64,000 nucleotides of DNA from Juglans regia (Eukaryota > Streptophyta > Magnoliopsida > Fagales > Juglandaceae), in NCBI RefSeq assembly GCF_001411555.2, contig NW_023362426.1:1-64000 (forward strand). Direction: 5' to 3'. Position 1 is the stretch's first letter. Each line of letters opens with the position of its first letter. A program made the translations under genes and the position numbers. The notes beneath the pieces are model-generated. The model had not been told where the DNA came from, ran no database searches, and saw only the letters and a program-made list of their open reading frames with translations. Positions 52,958 through 63,703 of the stretch are shown piece after piece.

Positions 52958-55775
52958 ATGTCTCATCGGAGTAGCTCACCACCAAGGGGGCGAGCAGAAA
53001 ACTCATCCTTTGTGTTGCATGCCATGCAACAAGAGTTTGAGCGGTTGAACTTGGTGTTAGGTGAAGTGAGGAATAATATAGATAATCAAGAAGCAATGGT
53101 TAGAAATCTGCATGGAGAGAAAGATAGGAGGCGACGTGAGCCTAATATTAAGAATGGGTATGAGAATGGAGAGTATGGTGAGGATGAGGAAGTGCTAACA
53201 TCTGAAGTTGAATTGGGTAGACATAGAAGAGTTAGGCATGGAAGAGGCCTTAGGGCAAACTCAAGGGGTCGAGATAGAGTAGATAAGAACCTTGGAAGCA
53301 TCAAAATGAAAATACCATCATTCCAAGGAAGAACTGATCCTGAAATTTATTTAGAGTGGGAGAAAATAATAGAGTTGGTGTTTGATTGTCATAATTACTC
53401 TGAGGAGAAAAAGATGAAGTTGGCTATAATTGAGTTCACTGATTATGCGATTATTTGGTGGGATCAAATAGTATCCAATAGGAGGAGGAATTTTGAGAGG
53501 CCTGTAGAAACATGGAGAGAGTTGAAAGCTATCATGAGGCGGAGATTTGTACCTAGCCACTATAACAGAGACCTCTACCAAAAATTACAAAATCTTATAC
53601 AGGGGTCTAGGAGTGTAGAGGACTACCATAAGGAGATGGAGGTGGCTATGATTCGGGCTAATGTAGTGGAGGATCGGGAGGCCATAATGAAAAGATTTTT
53701 GAGGGGGTTGAATAGGGAGATAGCCAATGTAGTTGAGTTGCAACATTATGAGGAGGTAGAGGACATGGTGCACATGGCTATGAAGGTGGAGAGACGGCTA
53801 AAAGGAAAGGGTACATCAAGGTATACTTCGGTTTCTAGTACTTCTTGGAAACCAAAGTGGGACAAAAATGATCAAGTTGTAGCAAAGGAGAAGACCGAAC
53901 CACCAAAGGGAAAAGATTTGGGTGAGGCTGAAACCTCAAGAAAAAGTGAGAATGAGCTTAATAGTAAGAGTGAAGGTGACAGTGAAAGTGAGATTGTGCT
54001 GAAAAGAAAGAGTGAATGTGAGATTGAGAAGAAAAGAAACAGTGAGACCGAAATGGAGAAAGACAGAAAAATGAGAGAGAAAAAAGAAGAGGGTGAGACT
54101 AAGACCTTAAGCAAAAGAGAGAATGAGTTGAAAAGTAATTGTGAAAAAGAGAGTGAAAAAGAAAAAGAGAGTGGAAAGAAAAGAGAGTGTGAAGAAAGTG
54201 GGAGAAAAACAAAGAGAAAATTGAGTTTTTGTGCTAAGGCGAGTCTTAATTCTAACGGATTTGATGTATGTTTGCCTAGTATTGTTGTCTCTTTGTTGCA
54301 GGGATATGAGGTCATGTTTCCTATTGGTGTCTTTTGTGGATTGCCACCTATTAGGGAGATAGAGCCCTACATTGATTTTGTGCCAGGTGTGACAATTCTT
54401 AATCGACCTTTCTTGGCAAAACAAGAGTCATTGACACACTTAAATGGACAAGGTAAGTTGTTGACTAGAATGCATACTAAGCGGGAGACTTTTCCTCATG
54501 TATTCAAATACACACAAGGTATGAAAACTTTTGTGGTTGATGCTTTAGCAAGAAGGTATGTATTTATCTTCATTTTAGATGCAAAATTGTTGAAACTTGA
54601 ATATAATAAGGAATTGCATGCTAATGATGATGACTTTGCTAGTGTATGGAACATGTGAGAAAGTGTCGTTTGGTAAGTTCTATAAATTAGATTGGTACTT
54701 GTTTAGAAAGAATCGATTTTTTGTACCTACTAGCTTTTTGCGTAAGTTGCTTGTGTGTGATGGACATGGTGGTTTGTTGGGTAACCATGGTGTAAGGAAG
54801 ACTTTTGTTGTGTTGCATGAATGTTTGTGGGAATATCATTTGCCTTTCAATGACGTGTTGCATGAACGTTTCTGGAAGTATCAATTGTCATTCATTGATG
54901 TGTTGCATGAATGTTTGTGGGAGTATCTTTTGCCATTCATAGAAGTGTTGCATGAACGTTTATGAAAGTATCATTCGTCATTCATTAACATGTTGTATGA
55001 ACATTTGTGTGAGTATTGCTTGTCATTCATTGTGTTTGCATATAATTGGAGTGGTCATTGTATTGTAAAAAAAGTTTTAGGTGTGTTTCAGGAACGTTTG
55101 TGGGAGTATCATTTGCCATACATTGACCTGTTGCATGAAAGTTTGTTGGACTTTCATTTGCCCTTCATTGAGTTTGCATATATTTGGAGAAATCATTCTG
55201 GTGTCAAGAAAATATTAGACATTTTGCATGAACATTTATGTTGGTCTAAGATGAAGAGAGAAGTCAATTGTATTTGTGGTAGGTGCATTACATGCAGAAA
55301 GGCCAAAGTTATACTTTTGCCACATGGGTTGCATACGCCCTTACCTATTCCTAGTGAGTCATGTGTAGACATATCTATGGACTTTGTTTTGGTGCTGCCT
55401 AAGAAAGAAAGGAGTAGAAATTCTATTTTTGTGGTTATGGATGGATTTATAGAGTTTGCATATAACAGGACCATGCATACTATCACTTTATATTCTCCTT
55501 TTGAAATTGTTTATAGACTTAATCTGTTTACTCCTTTAGATTTAATGTCTTTATCTGTTGACAACAAGAGTAGCTTGGATGGATGTTCTCAAATTCTTGA
55601 ACAAATTAATGACAATGCATATGAAATCAATGATAATGTTACAAACAGTTTTCCCTTTGATCCAGGTGGAGATTCGAGGTCGAATCCTTTTGAGGAGAGG
55701 GGGAATGATGGGAACTATGGTGGGCCTAGTCTTAAAGATACGATGCAAGTTCCAGATGGCCCAAATACAAGTTAA
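52958..55775 (+). pseudogene. Gag-led polyprotein of element L with repeats and residual integrase
   Basis: The MSHRSSSPPRGR start, Gag core (KMKIPSFQGRTDPEIYLEWE), helix region, Lys/Glu/Ser spacer (about 53930-54210), pre-RT segment and RNase H C-terminal half are open to 54658. A small indel at 'gctagtgtatgg' then shifts the frame. Repeats follow (54813-55187), with a TGA in the fourth unit near 54963. Unlike other copies, it then keeps a recognisable integrase piece: [47 protein letters not shown] and SIFVVMDG. This covers the zinc region and the first catalytic Asp. It then jumps to [12 protein letters not shown] and the integrase tail. The second Asp and the Glu are absent. Confidence 0.87.
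54813..55187 (+). repeat. 45-bp coding repeat array, about 7 units (element L)
   Basis: Units HECLWEYHLPFND, HERFWKYQLSFID, HECLWEYLLPFIE, HERL-stop-KYHSSFIN, YEHLCEYCLSFIVF, QERLWEYHLPYID and HESLLDFHLPFIEF. Confidence 0.88.
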
Positions 55776-56043
55776 AGGGCTTAAATGATGAAGATTCAGC
55801 TTTGATTCATTTGATAAGTTATGATGAATGTCTTGGGCACTTGAAGACTTTCAACTTATTTAATTCTTGTAAATGACTTATTTTATTAGTTTAGAATAAT
55901 TGAGTTTATTATGGGAAGCACTTAAGGGAGCCTATGCAAGGGCATGTTGGGAAAGTTAATATTTTATTGAACTAGGGTTAGGGTTACTGTAGCTGAGTAC
56001 TGTAGCACCGTACAGTAGCCGTGGCACTGTTCACTCAGGGGTG
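55706..56043 (+). repeat. 3' LTR of element L, truncated
   Basis: 338 bp, ending at 'actgttcactcaggggt', then gag of K/M. Confidence 0.85.
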
Positions 56044-57131
56044 GCGCATCACCAAGGGGGAGAGCAGATAACTCATCATTTGTGTTGCAAGCCATGCAAC
56101 AACAGTTTGAGCGGTTGAACTTGGTGTTGGGTGAAGTGAGGGATAGGATGGATCATCAAGAAGCAGTGATTAGAAATCTATAAGGTAGGAGGGATAGGTG
56201 GCGACGTGAGCATAGAGTTGAAAATCAGTATGAGAATGAAGGAGATGGTGAGGAAGAGGAAGATTTAGCATCTGACGTTGGGTCGGGTAGAAATAGAGGA
56301 GTTAGGCATGAAAAAGGAGTTGAGGGGAATCTAAGGGGTCGGGATGGTGTAGATAGAGACCTTGGTAGCATCCAAATGAAAATACCATCTTTTCAAGGTA
56401 GAACTGACCCTAAGGTTTATCTAGAGTGGGAGAAAAAAATAGAGTTGGTGTTTGATTGCCATAATTACTCTGAGGAGAAGAAAGTGAAGTTGGCGGTAAT
56501 TGAGTTCACTGATTATGCTATTACTTGGTGGGATCAATTAGTGACCAATAGGAGGAGGAATTATGAGAGGCCTATAGAGACATGGGGAGAGTTGAAAGCT
56601 CTCATGAGGCGGAGATTTGTTCCTAGCCATTACTATAGAGACCTTTATCAGAAATTACAAAATCTTACACAGGGGTCTAGGAGTGTGGAGGATTACCATA
56701 AGGAGATGGAGGTGGCGATGATTTGGGCTAATGTAGAGGAGGACCGAGAGGCCACCATGGCTAGATTTTTGAGTGGGTTGAATAGGGACATAGCCAATAT
56801 AATTGAATTGCAGCATTATGTGGAGATAGAGGACATGGTGCACATGGCTATGAAGGTGGAGAGGCAATTAAAGAGAAAAGGGACAGCAAGGTACACTTTG
56901 GTTTCTAGCACTACTTGGAAATCAAAATGGGATAGGAATGATCCAGCTGAAGCAAAGAGAAAGACCGAACCACCTAAGGGAAAAGATGAGGGAACTAGCA
57001 ACAAGCCCAAGGTAGAATCCCAACCTTCACAGAATAGAGATATCAAATGTTTTAAGTGTTTGGGTTCAGGACACGTTGCTTCTCAATGTCCAAATAGGAG
57101 GGTGATGATTATGCGTGACAATGGGAGGTGA
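56044..57131 (+). pseudogene. gag: Gag of element K/M
   Basis: Starts without its first few codons (SPRGRADNSSFVLQAMQQQF). An early TAA near 56179 (CAA in G) stops the N-terminal frame. From 56376 a 251-codon frame covers the Gag core (KMKIPSFQGRTDPKVYLEWE; ITWWDQLVTNRRRN; PSHYYRDLYQKLQNL), MEVAMIWANVEEDREA and a complete zinc knuckle CFKCLGSGHVASQC (about 57046-57090). A 1-bp loss near 57126 ('aatgggagg' for 'aatggggagg') ends it. It is the only intact CCHC motif in the window. Confidence 0.87.
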
Positions 57132-59196
57132 TGACTGAGAGTGACGATGATAGTGATGAGGTGCCCGAGTTGGATGATGCTGGTGATGATGATGGAGTGG
57201 TATACCCTGTGACAGGTGAGTCTCTTGTTGCCAGGCGTGCACTTAATGCACACCTTAAGGTGGATGATGCAGAGCAACAGAGAGAGAACATTTTTCATAC
57301 TAGATGCCATGTCAACAATAAGGTATGTAGTATGATCATTGATGGAGGGAGTTGTACTAATGTGGCTAGCACTACTTTGGTTGAGAAATTGAATTTACCA
57401 ACCTTAAAACACTCTAGACCATACAAATTCCAGTGGTTGAATGATTGCGGAGAGGTTAGGGTGGATAAACAAGTGTTAGTTACTTTTTCTATTAGGAAGT
57501 ATCAGGATGAGGTGCTTTGTGATATTGTGCCTATGCATGCGAGCCATATTTTGTTGGGGAGGCCATGGCAGTATGATAGGAGAGTGACACATGATGGGTT
57601 CAAGAACATGTACAGTTTTGAAAAGGAGGGCAAAACAATTAAGTTTGCTCCTTTAACTCCAAGCCAGGTCTATGAGGACCAACTGAAATTGAAAAGTGAG
57701 GTTGCTCAAAAAAGAAAGAGTGAAAATGAGAGTGATCAAAAGAGAAAGAGTGAAAATGAGAGTGATCAAAAAAGGAAGAGTGAAAAAGAGATTGAGCAAA
57801 AAAAAAAGAGAAAGAGTGAAAATGAGCATAAAAGAAAGAGTGAAAAAGAAAGTAGAGAGGTGGCTGAGAGTAAAGAAAAAAGAGTGGAACCACGAGAGAA
57901 AAAAGAAAGAGAGTCTTCTGAGAGAAAATGAAAGGCAAAAGTGAGTTTCTATGCAAGAGAGAGTGAGGTTAAGAGGGCTTTCTTCGCAGATCGCCCTATG
58001 ATTTTTCTTGTCTATAAAGAGTCTTATCTTACTTTTGATGAAACTAACCAGTCTCTTCCTAGTTTGGCTGTTTCTTTGTTGCAGGAGTTATTCCCGGAGG
58101 AGATGCCAAATGAGTTGCCACCCATTAGAGGCATTGAGCACCAGATTGACTTTGTGCCCGGGGCTGCTATTCCAAACCGACCAGCCTATAGAAGTAATCC
58201 AGAGGAGACAAAGGAGTTTCAGAGGCAAGTTGAGGATTTGATGAGCAAGGGGTACGTGAGGGAGAGCATGAGCCCTTGTGCAGTACCAGTGCTATTAGTG
58301 CCAAAGAAGGATGGGACGTGGAGGATGTGCATTGATTGCAGGGCGGTCAACAATATCACGGTAAAGTATCGTCATCACATTCCTAGATTGGATGATATGC
58401 TTGATGAATTGCATGGCTAATGTATTTTCAGTAGAATTGATCTTAAAAGTGGGTACCATCAAGTTAGAATGAAATAGGGTGATGAATGGAAAACTGCTTT
58501 TAAGACTAAGTATGGCCTTTATGAATGGTTGGTTATGCCATTTGGACTTACAAATGCGCCTAGTACTTTCATGAGATTAATGAACCATGTCCTACGTGCA
58601 TGCATAGGCAAGTTTGTGGTTGTGTACTTTGATGATATCTTAGTGTACAGCAAGAACTTAAATGAACATATTGAGCATTTGAGATATGTGTTTGATGTGT
58701 TGAGATGTGAAAAGTTGTATGCTAATTTCAAGAAATGTGCCTTTTGCATGGAAAAAGTTGTTTTTCTTGATTATGTTGTTAGTACAAAGGGTATTGAGGT
58801 GGATGTAGAAAAAGTCAAGGCCATCAAGGAGTGGCCAACGCCAAAAAGCATCACTGAGGTAAGAAGCTTTCATGGCTTAGCTAGCTTTTTATCGTCGTTT
58901 TGATAAAGATTTCAGCACCATTGCTGTACCACTCACTGAGGTAATTAAAAAAAATGTGGGTTTCATTGGGGGGCTAATCAAGAGAATGCTTTTGCCACTA
59001 TTAAAGAAAGATTGTGCTCTGCAGCTGTGTTAGCATTAACTGATCTTAACAAAGCTTTTGAGATTGAATGTGATGCCACAGGAATAGGGATTGGAGCCGT
59101 TTTGATGCAGGATAGGCGGCCCATAGCCTTCTTCAGTGAAAAGTTAAGTGGGGCATCCCTGAAGTACCCTACTTATGACAAAGAGCTTTACGCTCT
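57132..59196 (+). pseudogene. pol: Protease, RT and start of RNase H, element K/M
   Basis: Acidic linker (ESDDDSDEVPELDDAGDDDG), then the retropepsin-like domain with MIIDGGSCTNVAS and HASHILLGRPWQYDRR. The Lys/Glu/Ser linker (57700-57930) has KRKSENESDQ units. A TGA at 57929-57931 interrupts the frame, which continues into the pre-RT segment and RT (YVRESMSPCAVPVLLVPKKD; WRMCIDCRAVN). Stops lie at 58418-58420 and in 'atgaaatagggtg' near 58474. Beyond them [15 protein letters not shown] and YFDDILVYS are readable from 58529, then a frameshift near 58888. RNase H ([34 protein letters not shown]) runs to 59196, where N is inserted. Resumes at 63704. Confidence 0.88.
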
Positions 59197-59904
59197 TGAT
59201 ATGAACCCGTGGGAAATGAATCCCTTGAACCCACAGTCAATTTGAAAACTTTCCAAAAAAGCCAAAATCAAGTCTATGGATGGAGAATCTAGACCCGATG
59301 AGAACTCGTTTCAAGAACCTAGATTATATTAAAATCTAGACCCATTGAAGAACCCGTCTCAAGAACCCAAATTACAAAGGAGGAACGCCACAAAGGTTGT
59401 GATTTACCTTTGATAAGTTCAAAAGTTCAATTAAGAACAAGAGGAGTAAAACTCAACTCACAATGAATAAATTCATCAAATTTCATAAACTTCATAAACT
59501 GATTAGAATGAGGCTACATAGAGTATTTAAGGCAAAACCTAATGAAACCCTAGCCAAAATAAACCCCCCATCTTCCAAAAGTGCCCCTGGATGAACAGTG
59601 CCGCGCTACAGTAACTCGGCTACAGTAACCCTAACCCTAGTTCAATAAACAATAACTTTCCCAACATGCCCTTACATAGGCATAAACCCAATTATTCTAA
59701 GCAAATAAAATAGCTCTTTGAAATTAATTAAATAAATTGAAAGCCTTCAAATGACCAAAGACTATAAGTCATGTTGTTGCCCTTTCCATAGCTTATGAAA
59801 TGAATCAAAGCATAATCTTTATCATTTAAGCCCTTGAACTTGTATTTGGCCAATCTGGAACTTGCAACATATCTTTAAGACTAGGCTCATCTTGGTTCCC
59901 ATCA
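59197..59904 (-). repeat. 3' LTR of element N
   Basis: 708 bp. It lacks one CTACAGT-containing unit that the 5' LTR has. Confidence 0.94.
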
Positions 59905-62162
59905 TTCCCCCTCTCCTCAAAAGGATTCGACCTCGAATCTCCACTTGGAATAGGTAAGATTGTATACAACCCCAGTGGCAAAAGCTTAAATTTGGCCTTT
60001 CTGCATGTAATGCACCTGCCACAAATGCGATTGACATAACTCTTCATGTTAGACCAACATAATCGTTCATGCAAAATGTCTAAAGTTTTCATGACACCAG
60101 AATGACTACTAATTATATGCAAACTCAATGAAAGACAAATGATAGTCCCGCAAACGTTCTTGCAGCAAGTCAATGTATGGCAAATGACACTCCCACAAAT
60201 GTTCATAAAACACACCTAAAGCTTTTCTTACACCAAAATGACCAGTCCAATTATATGAAAACTCAATGAATGGCAAGCAATACTCCAACAAACGTTCATG
60301 CAACATGTTAATGAATGACAAATGATACTTCCACAAACGTTCATGTAACACTTCAATGAAAGACAAATGATACTCCCACAAACATTCATGTAACACATCG
60401 ATGAATGGCAATTGAAACTTCCACAAACGTTCATGCAACACATCATTGAAAGACAAATGATATTCCCACAAATGTTCATGCAACACAAGAAAAGTCTTCC
60501 TTACACCAAGGTTACCCAACAAACCAGCATATCTATCACACCCAAGCAACTTACACAAAAAACTAGTAGGCACACAAAATCTATTCCCCCTAAACTAGTA
60601 GGCACACAAAATCTAGTTTATAGAACTTACCGAACGATGCTTTCTCACTTGTTCCATACACACTAGCAAAGTCATCATCATTAGCATGCAATTCCTTATC
60701 ATATTCAAGTTTCAACAATTTTGCATCTAAAATGAAGATAAGGACATACCTTCTTGCTAAAGCATCAGCCACAAAAGTTTCCATACCTTGTGTGTATTTG
60801 AATACATGAGGAAAAGTCTCAATACAATCCTCCCACTTAGCATGCAATCTATTTAACAACTTACTTTGTCCCTTAAAATGTGTCAAGTACTCATGTTCTT
60901 CAAAGAAATGTCGGGTTGGGATTGTTGCATCTGGCACAAAATCAATGTAGTGCTCTGTCTCCCTAGTAGGTGGCAATCCACTAAACACACAGTTAGGAAC
61001 GACCTCATATCTCTGCAACAAAGAAACAACAACACTAGACAAAGAATCGTTAAATTCATTAGTATAAAAGCTTGCCTTAGTATAAAAACTCACTTTTCTC
61101 TTTCTGTTTCTCTCTGCAATCTCTCTTTCTTTTTCCTCTTGTGGCTCCACTCTTTTTTTCCTGACTCTCAGCCACCTCTCTATTTTCTTTTTCACTCACA
61201 CTTTCCCTCGACGTTTCGGTTTCATTCTCTTCCTTCCTCTCATTCTCTTTTTTCGTTTCACGCTCTCTTTTTCTTCCACACTCCTCTTTTCGTGAACCCT
61301 CAGCCTCACAATATTTTTGCAACTCATTCTCTTTTTTTCTGGAGGTTTCAGCCTCACCATCATCTTTTTTCTTTCTCATTTCTCTCTCTCTCTCTTTTTC
61401 AGTCTCACTATTTCTTTTTTTTTCAATCTCATCCTCACTTTTATTTTTTTGCTCAATCTCACTTTTCAGTTTCAGCTGGTCGCCATGAGCCTGAGTTGAA
61501 CTTAAAGGAGCAAGTTTGATTGTTTTTCCATCTATTTCAAAACTGTACATGTTCTTTAACCCATCACGAATCACCTTCCTATCAAACTGCCAAGGCTTCC
61601 CCAACAAAATATGGCCAGCATGCATAGGCACAACATTACAAAGCACTATATCATGGTATTTCCCAATTGAAAAAGAAACTAGCACCTGCTTATTTACCCT
61701 GACTTCCCCACAATCACTCAACCACTGCAACTTGTATGGTCTAGGGTGTTTCAAGGTAGGTAAATTCAATTTCTCAACTAAAGTAGTGCTAGCCAAATTA
61801 ATATGACTCCTCAAATCAATGACCATACAACATACATTGTTGTTGATGTGGCATCTAGTATGAAAATTGTTCTCGCTTTGCTGCTCTCTATCATCCATCT
61901 TAATTTGTGTATTGAGTGCAGGCCTAGTAACAAGAGAATCACCATATTCTTCTTTCTCATACCCATTTTCAACACTAGACTGATGTCGCCTCCTATCTCT
62001 CTCACCTTGCAGATTTCTAATCATTGCTTCTTGATTATCCATACTATCCCTCACTTCACCTAACACCAAGTTCAACCGCTCAAACTGTTGTTGCATGGCT
62101 TGCAACACAAAGGATGAGTTCTCTCCTCTCCCCCTTGGTGATGAGCTACTCCGATGAGACAT
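59826..62162 (-). pseudogene. Gag/protease-like chimeric polyprotein of element N
   Basis: The MSHRSSSSPRGR start at 62162 is followed by the Gag N-terminal helices (FVLQAMQQQFERLNLVLGEV), a jump at YEKEEYGDSL to TRPALNTQIKMDD, and a retropepsin-like domain reading CCMVIDLRSHINLAS. There the DGGS loop is replaced by DLRS, while HAGHILLGKPWQFDR is kept. The Lys/Glu/Ser spacer (about 61080-61440) follows. A frameshift near 61120-61190 leads to the pre-RT segment (VVVSLLQRYEVV) and RNase H C-terminal half, with another break near 60590, then repeats. After the repeats it keeps the integrase zinc region (TLDILHERLCWSNMKSYV; CGRCITCRKAK; LPLGLYTILPIPS). It jumps straight to [13 protein letters not shown] at the polypurine tract. 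Gag core, RT and DDE core are absent. Confidence 0.86.
60119..60485 (-). repeat. 45-bp coding repeat array, about 7 units (element N)
   Basis: Units HEHLWEYHLSFND, HERLWKFQLPFID, HECLWEYHLSFIE, HERLWKYHLSFIN, HERLLEYCLPFIEF, YEHLWECHLPYID and QERLRDYHLSFIEF. Confidence 0.9.
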
Positions 62163-62967
62163 TATAAAGTTTTGTACAAAAGAATGTTAGTTGTAAAAAA
62201 GAAAACCTTACACACTCCCTTACGTGTTTAAACTCGAATAATGGCACTCCACTCGTGTTTCACTCTTAATTGGCTTTTTCCCGATAATAGTCTCACACTC
62301 TCTTGCCTTTTACCTCAAGAGTTTTTCCACTCAAGTTCTTTCAGAACTAATTGAGCTCAATCAAGACAAGGCAACCTTGTTTTATCCCAACTAGTAATTA
62401 GGTCCAAGAAACAAGAATAAGAGAAACACGGAAGGAATAAATGACACGAGAATCAAGGAACTTATACGAATGAAAGAGTAACAATAACACAAGATACCAA
62501 CTTTAGTGGTGTATGCAGCAACCCCTTTGTTGTAACTATGTAGCAACTTTTAATATGCTAACATCTCCTTTCTTTCTTTCTTGCTTTTTTTTTTTTTTTC
62601 GAATTTACTTTTCTTTTCTTTTCCTTTCTTTTCTTTTCTTTTCTTTTCTTTTCTCTAATTCAACCACAAACAGCAATATTCAATTGTGAAAACCAAGTAA
62701 TTGAATTCAAACACACAAGCATGGACAATGAAGTAGAAGAGAATCAATGCAACGACACTCCAAGCAATTGACAAACTTAGAGATGCAGGAAATCCTAGAA
62801 ATTTGAAATCCTAGGTGATGCAAATTTCAGCCAAACCCAAAACCCTAAGAATTTCGGCAGCCTACTTTTTGTTTTTTTTTTTTGGCAACCCTAGAACAAT
62901 AAAGCTCTAGAATTAAAATAAAGGATGCTAGAATTAAAAGATAGAATTAGACCTGATTGGAAACCTT
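62163..62967 (-). other. 5' leader of element N
   Basis: Family leader with TTTTC units at about 62608-62653. No gene seen. Confidence 0.75.
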
Positions 62968-62982
62968 GCTCTGAATACCAAA

Positions 62983-63703
62983 TGATATGAACCCGCGGGA
63001 ATGGAATCCCTTGAACCCACAGTCAATTTGAAAACTCCCCAAGAAAGCCAAAATCAAGTCAACGGATGGAGAACCTAGACTCAATGAGAACTCGTTTCAA
63101 GAACCTAGATTATATTAAAATCTAGACCCGTTGAGGAACCCGTCTCAAGAACCCAGATTACAAAGGAGGAACGCCACAAAGGTTGTGATTTACCTTTGAT
63201 AAGTTCAAAAGTTCAATTAAGAACAAGAGGAGTAAAACTCAACTCACAATGAATAAATTCATCAAATTTCATAAACTTCACAAACTGATTAGAATGAGGC
63301 TACATAGAGTATTTAAAGCAAAACCTAATGAAACCCCAGCCAAAATAAACCCCCATCTTCCAAAAGTGCCCCTGGATGAACAGTGCCTCGGCTACAGTGC
63401 CGCGCTACAGTAACTCGGCTACAGTAACCCTAAACCTAGTTCAATAAACAATAACTTTCCCAACATGCCCTTACATAGGCATAAACCCAATTATTCTAAG
63501 CAAATAAAATAACTCCTTGAAATTAATTAAATAAATTGAAAGCCTTCAAATGACCAAAGACTATAAGTCATGTTGTTGCCCTTTCCATAGCTTATGAAAT
63601 GAATCAAAGCATAATCTTCATCATTTAAGCCCTTGAACTTGTATTTGGCCCATCTGGAACTTGCAACATATCTTTAAGACTAGGCTCATCTTGGTTCCCA
63701 TCA
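62983..63703 (-). repeat. 5' LTR of element N
   Basis: 721 bp, TGATATGAACCCGCGGG...CCCATCA. PBS at 62968-62982. Confidence 0.94.

Larger units (their letters stand above)
51337..56043 (+). mobile_element. Element L: non-autonomous Gag-type copy retaining part of integrase
   Basis: 5' LTR 51337-52047, PBS 52048-52062, leader with AAAAG units (about 52385-52470), coding 52958-55775, polypurine tract 55692-55705, 3' LTR 55706-56043 (cut). The sequence left of it is gttgt; the right target-site copy is lost. Confidence 0.88.
59197..63703 (-). mobile_element. Element N: complete young non-autonomous copy, protease-type
   Basis: 4507 bp on the minus strand. 3' LTR 59197-59904, polypurine complement 59905-59918, coding to 62162, PBS 62968-62982, 5' LTR 62983-63703. 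The target-site duplication gctct is at 59192-59196 and 63704-63708, in the RNase H frame of K/M. Confidence 0.95.
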
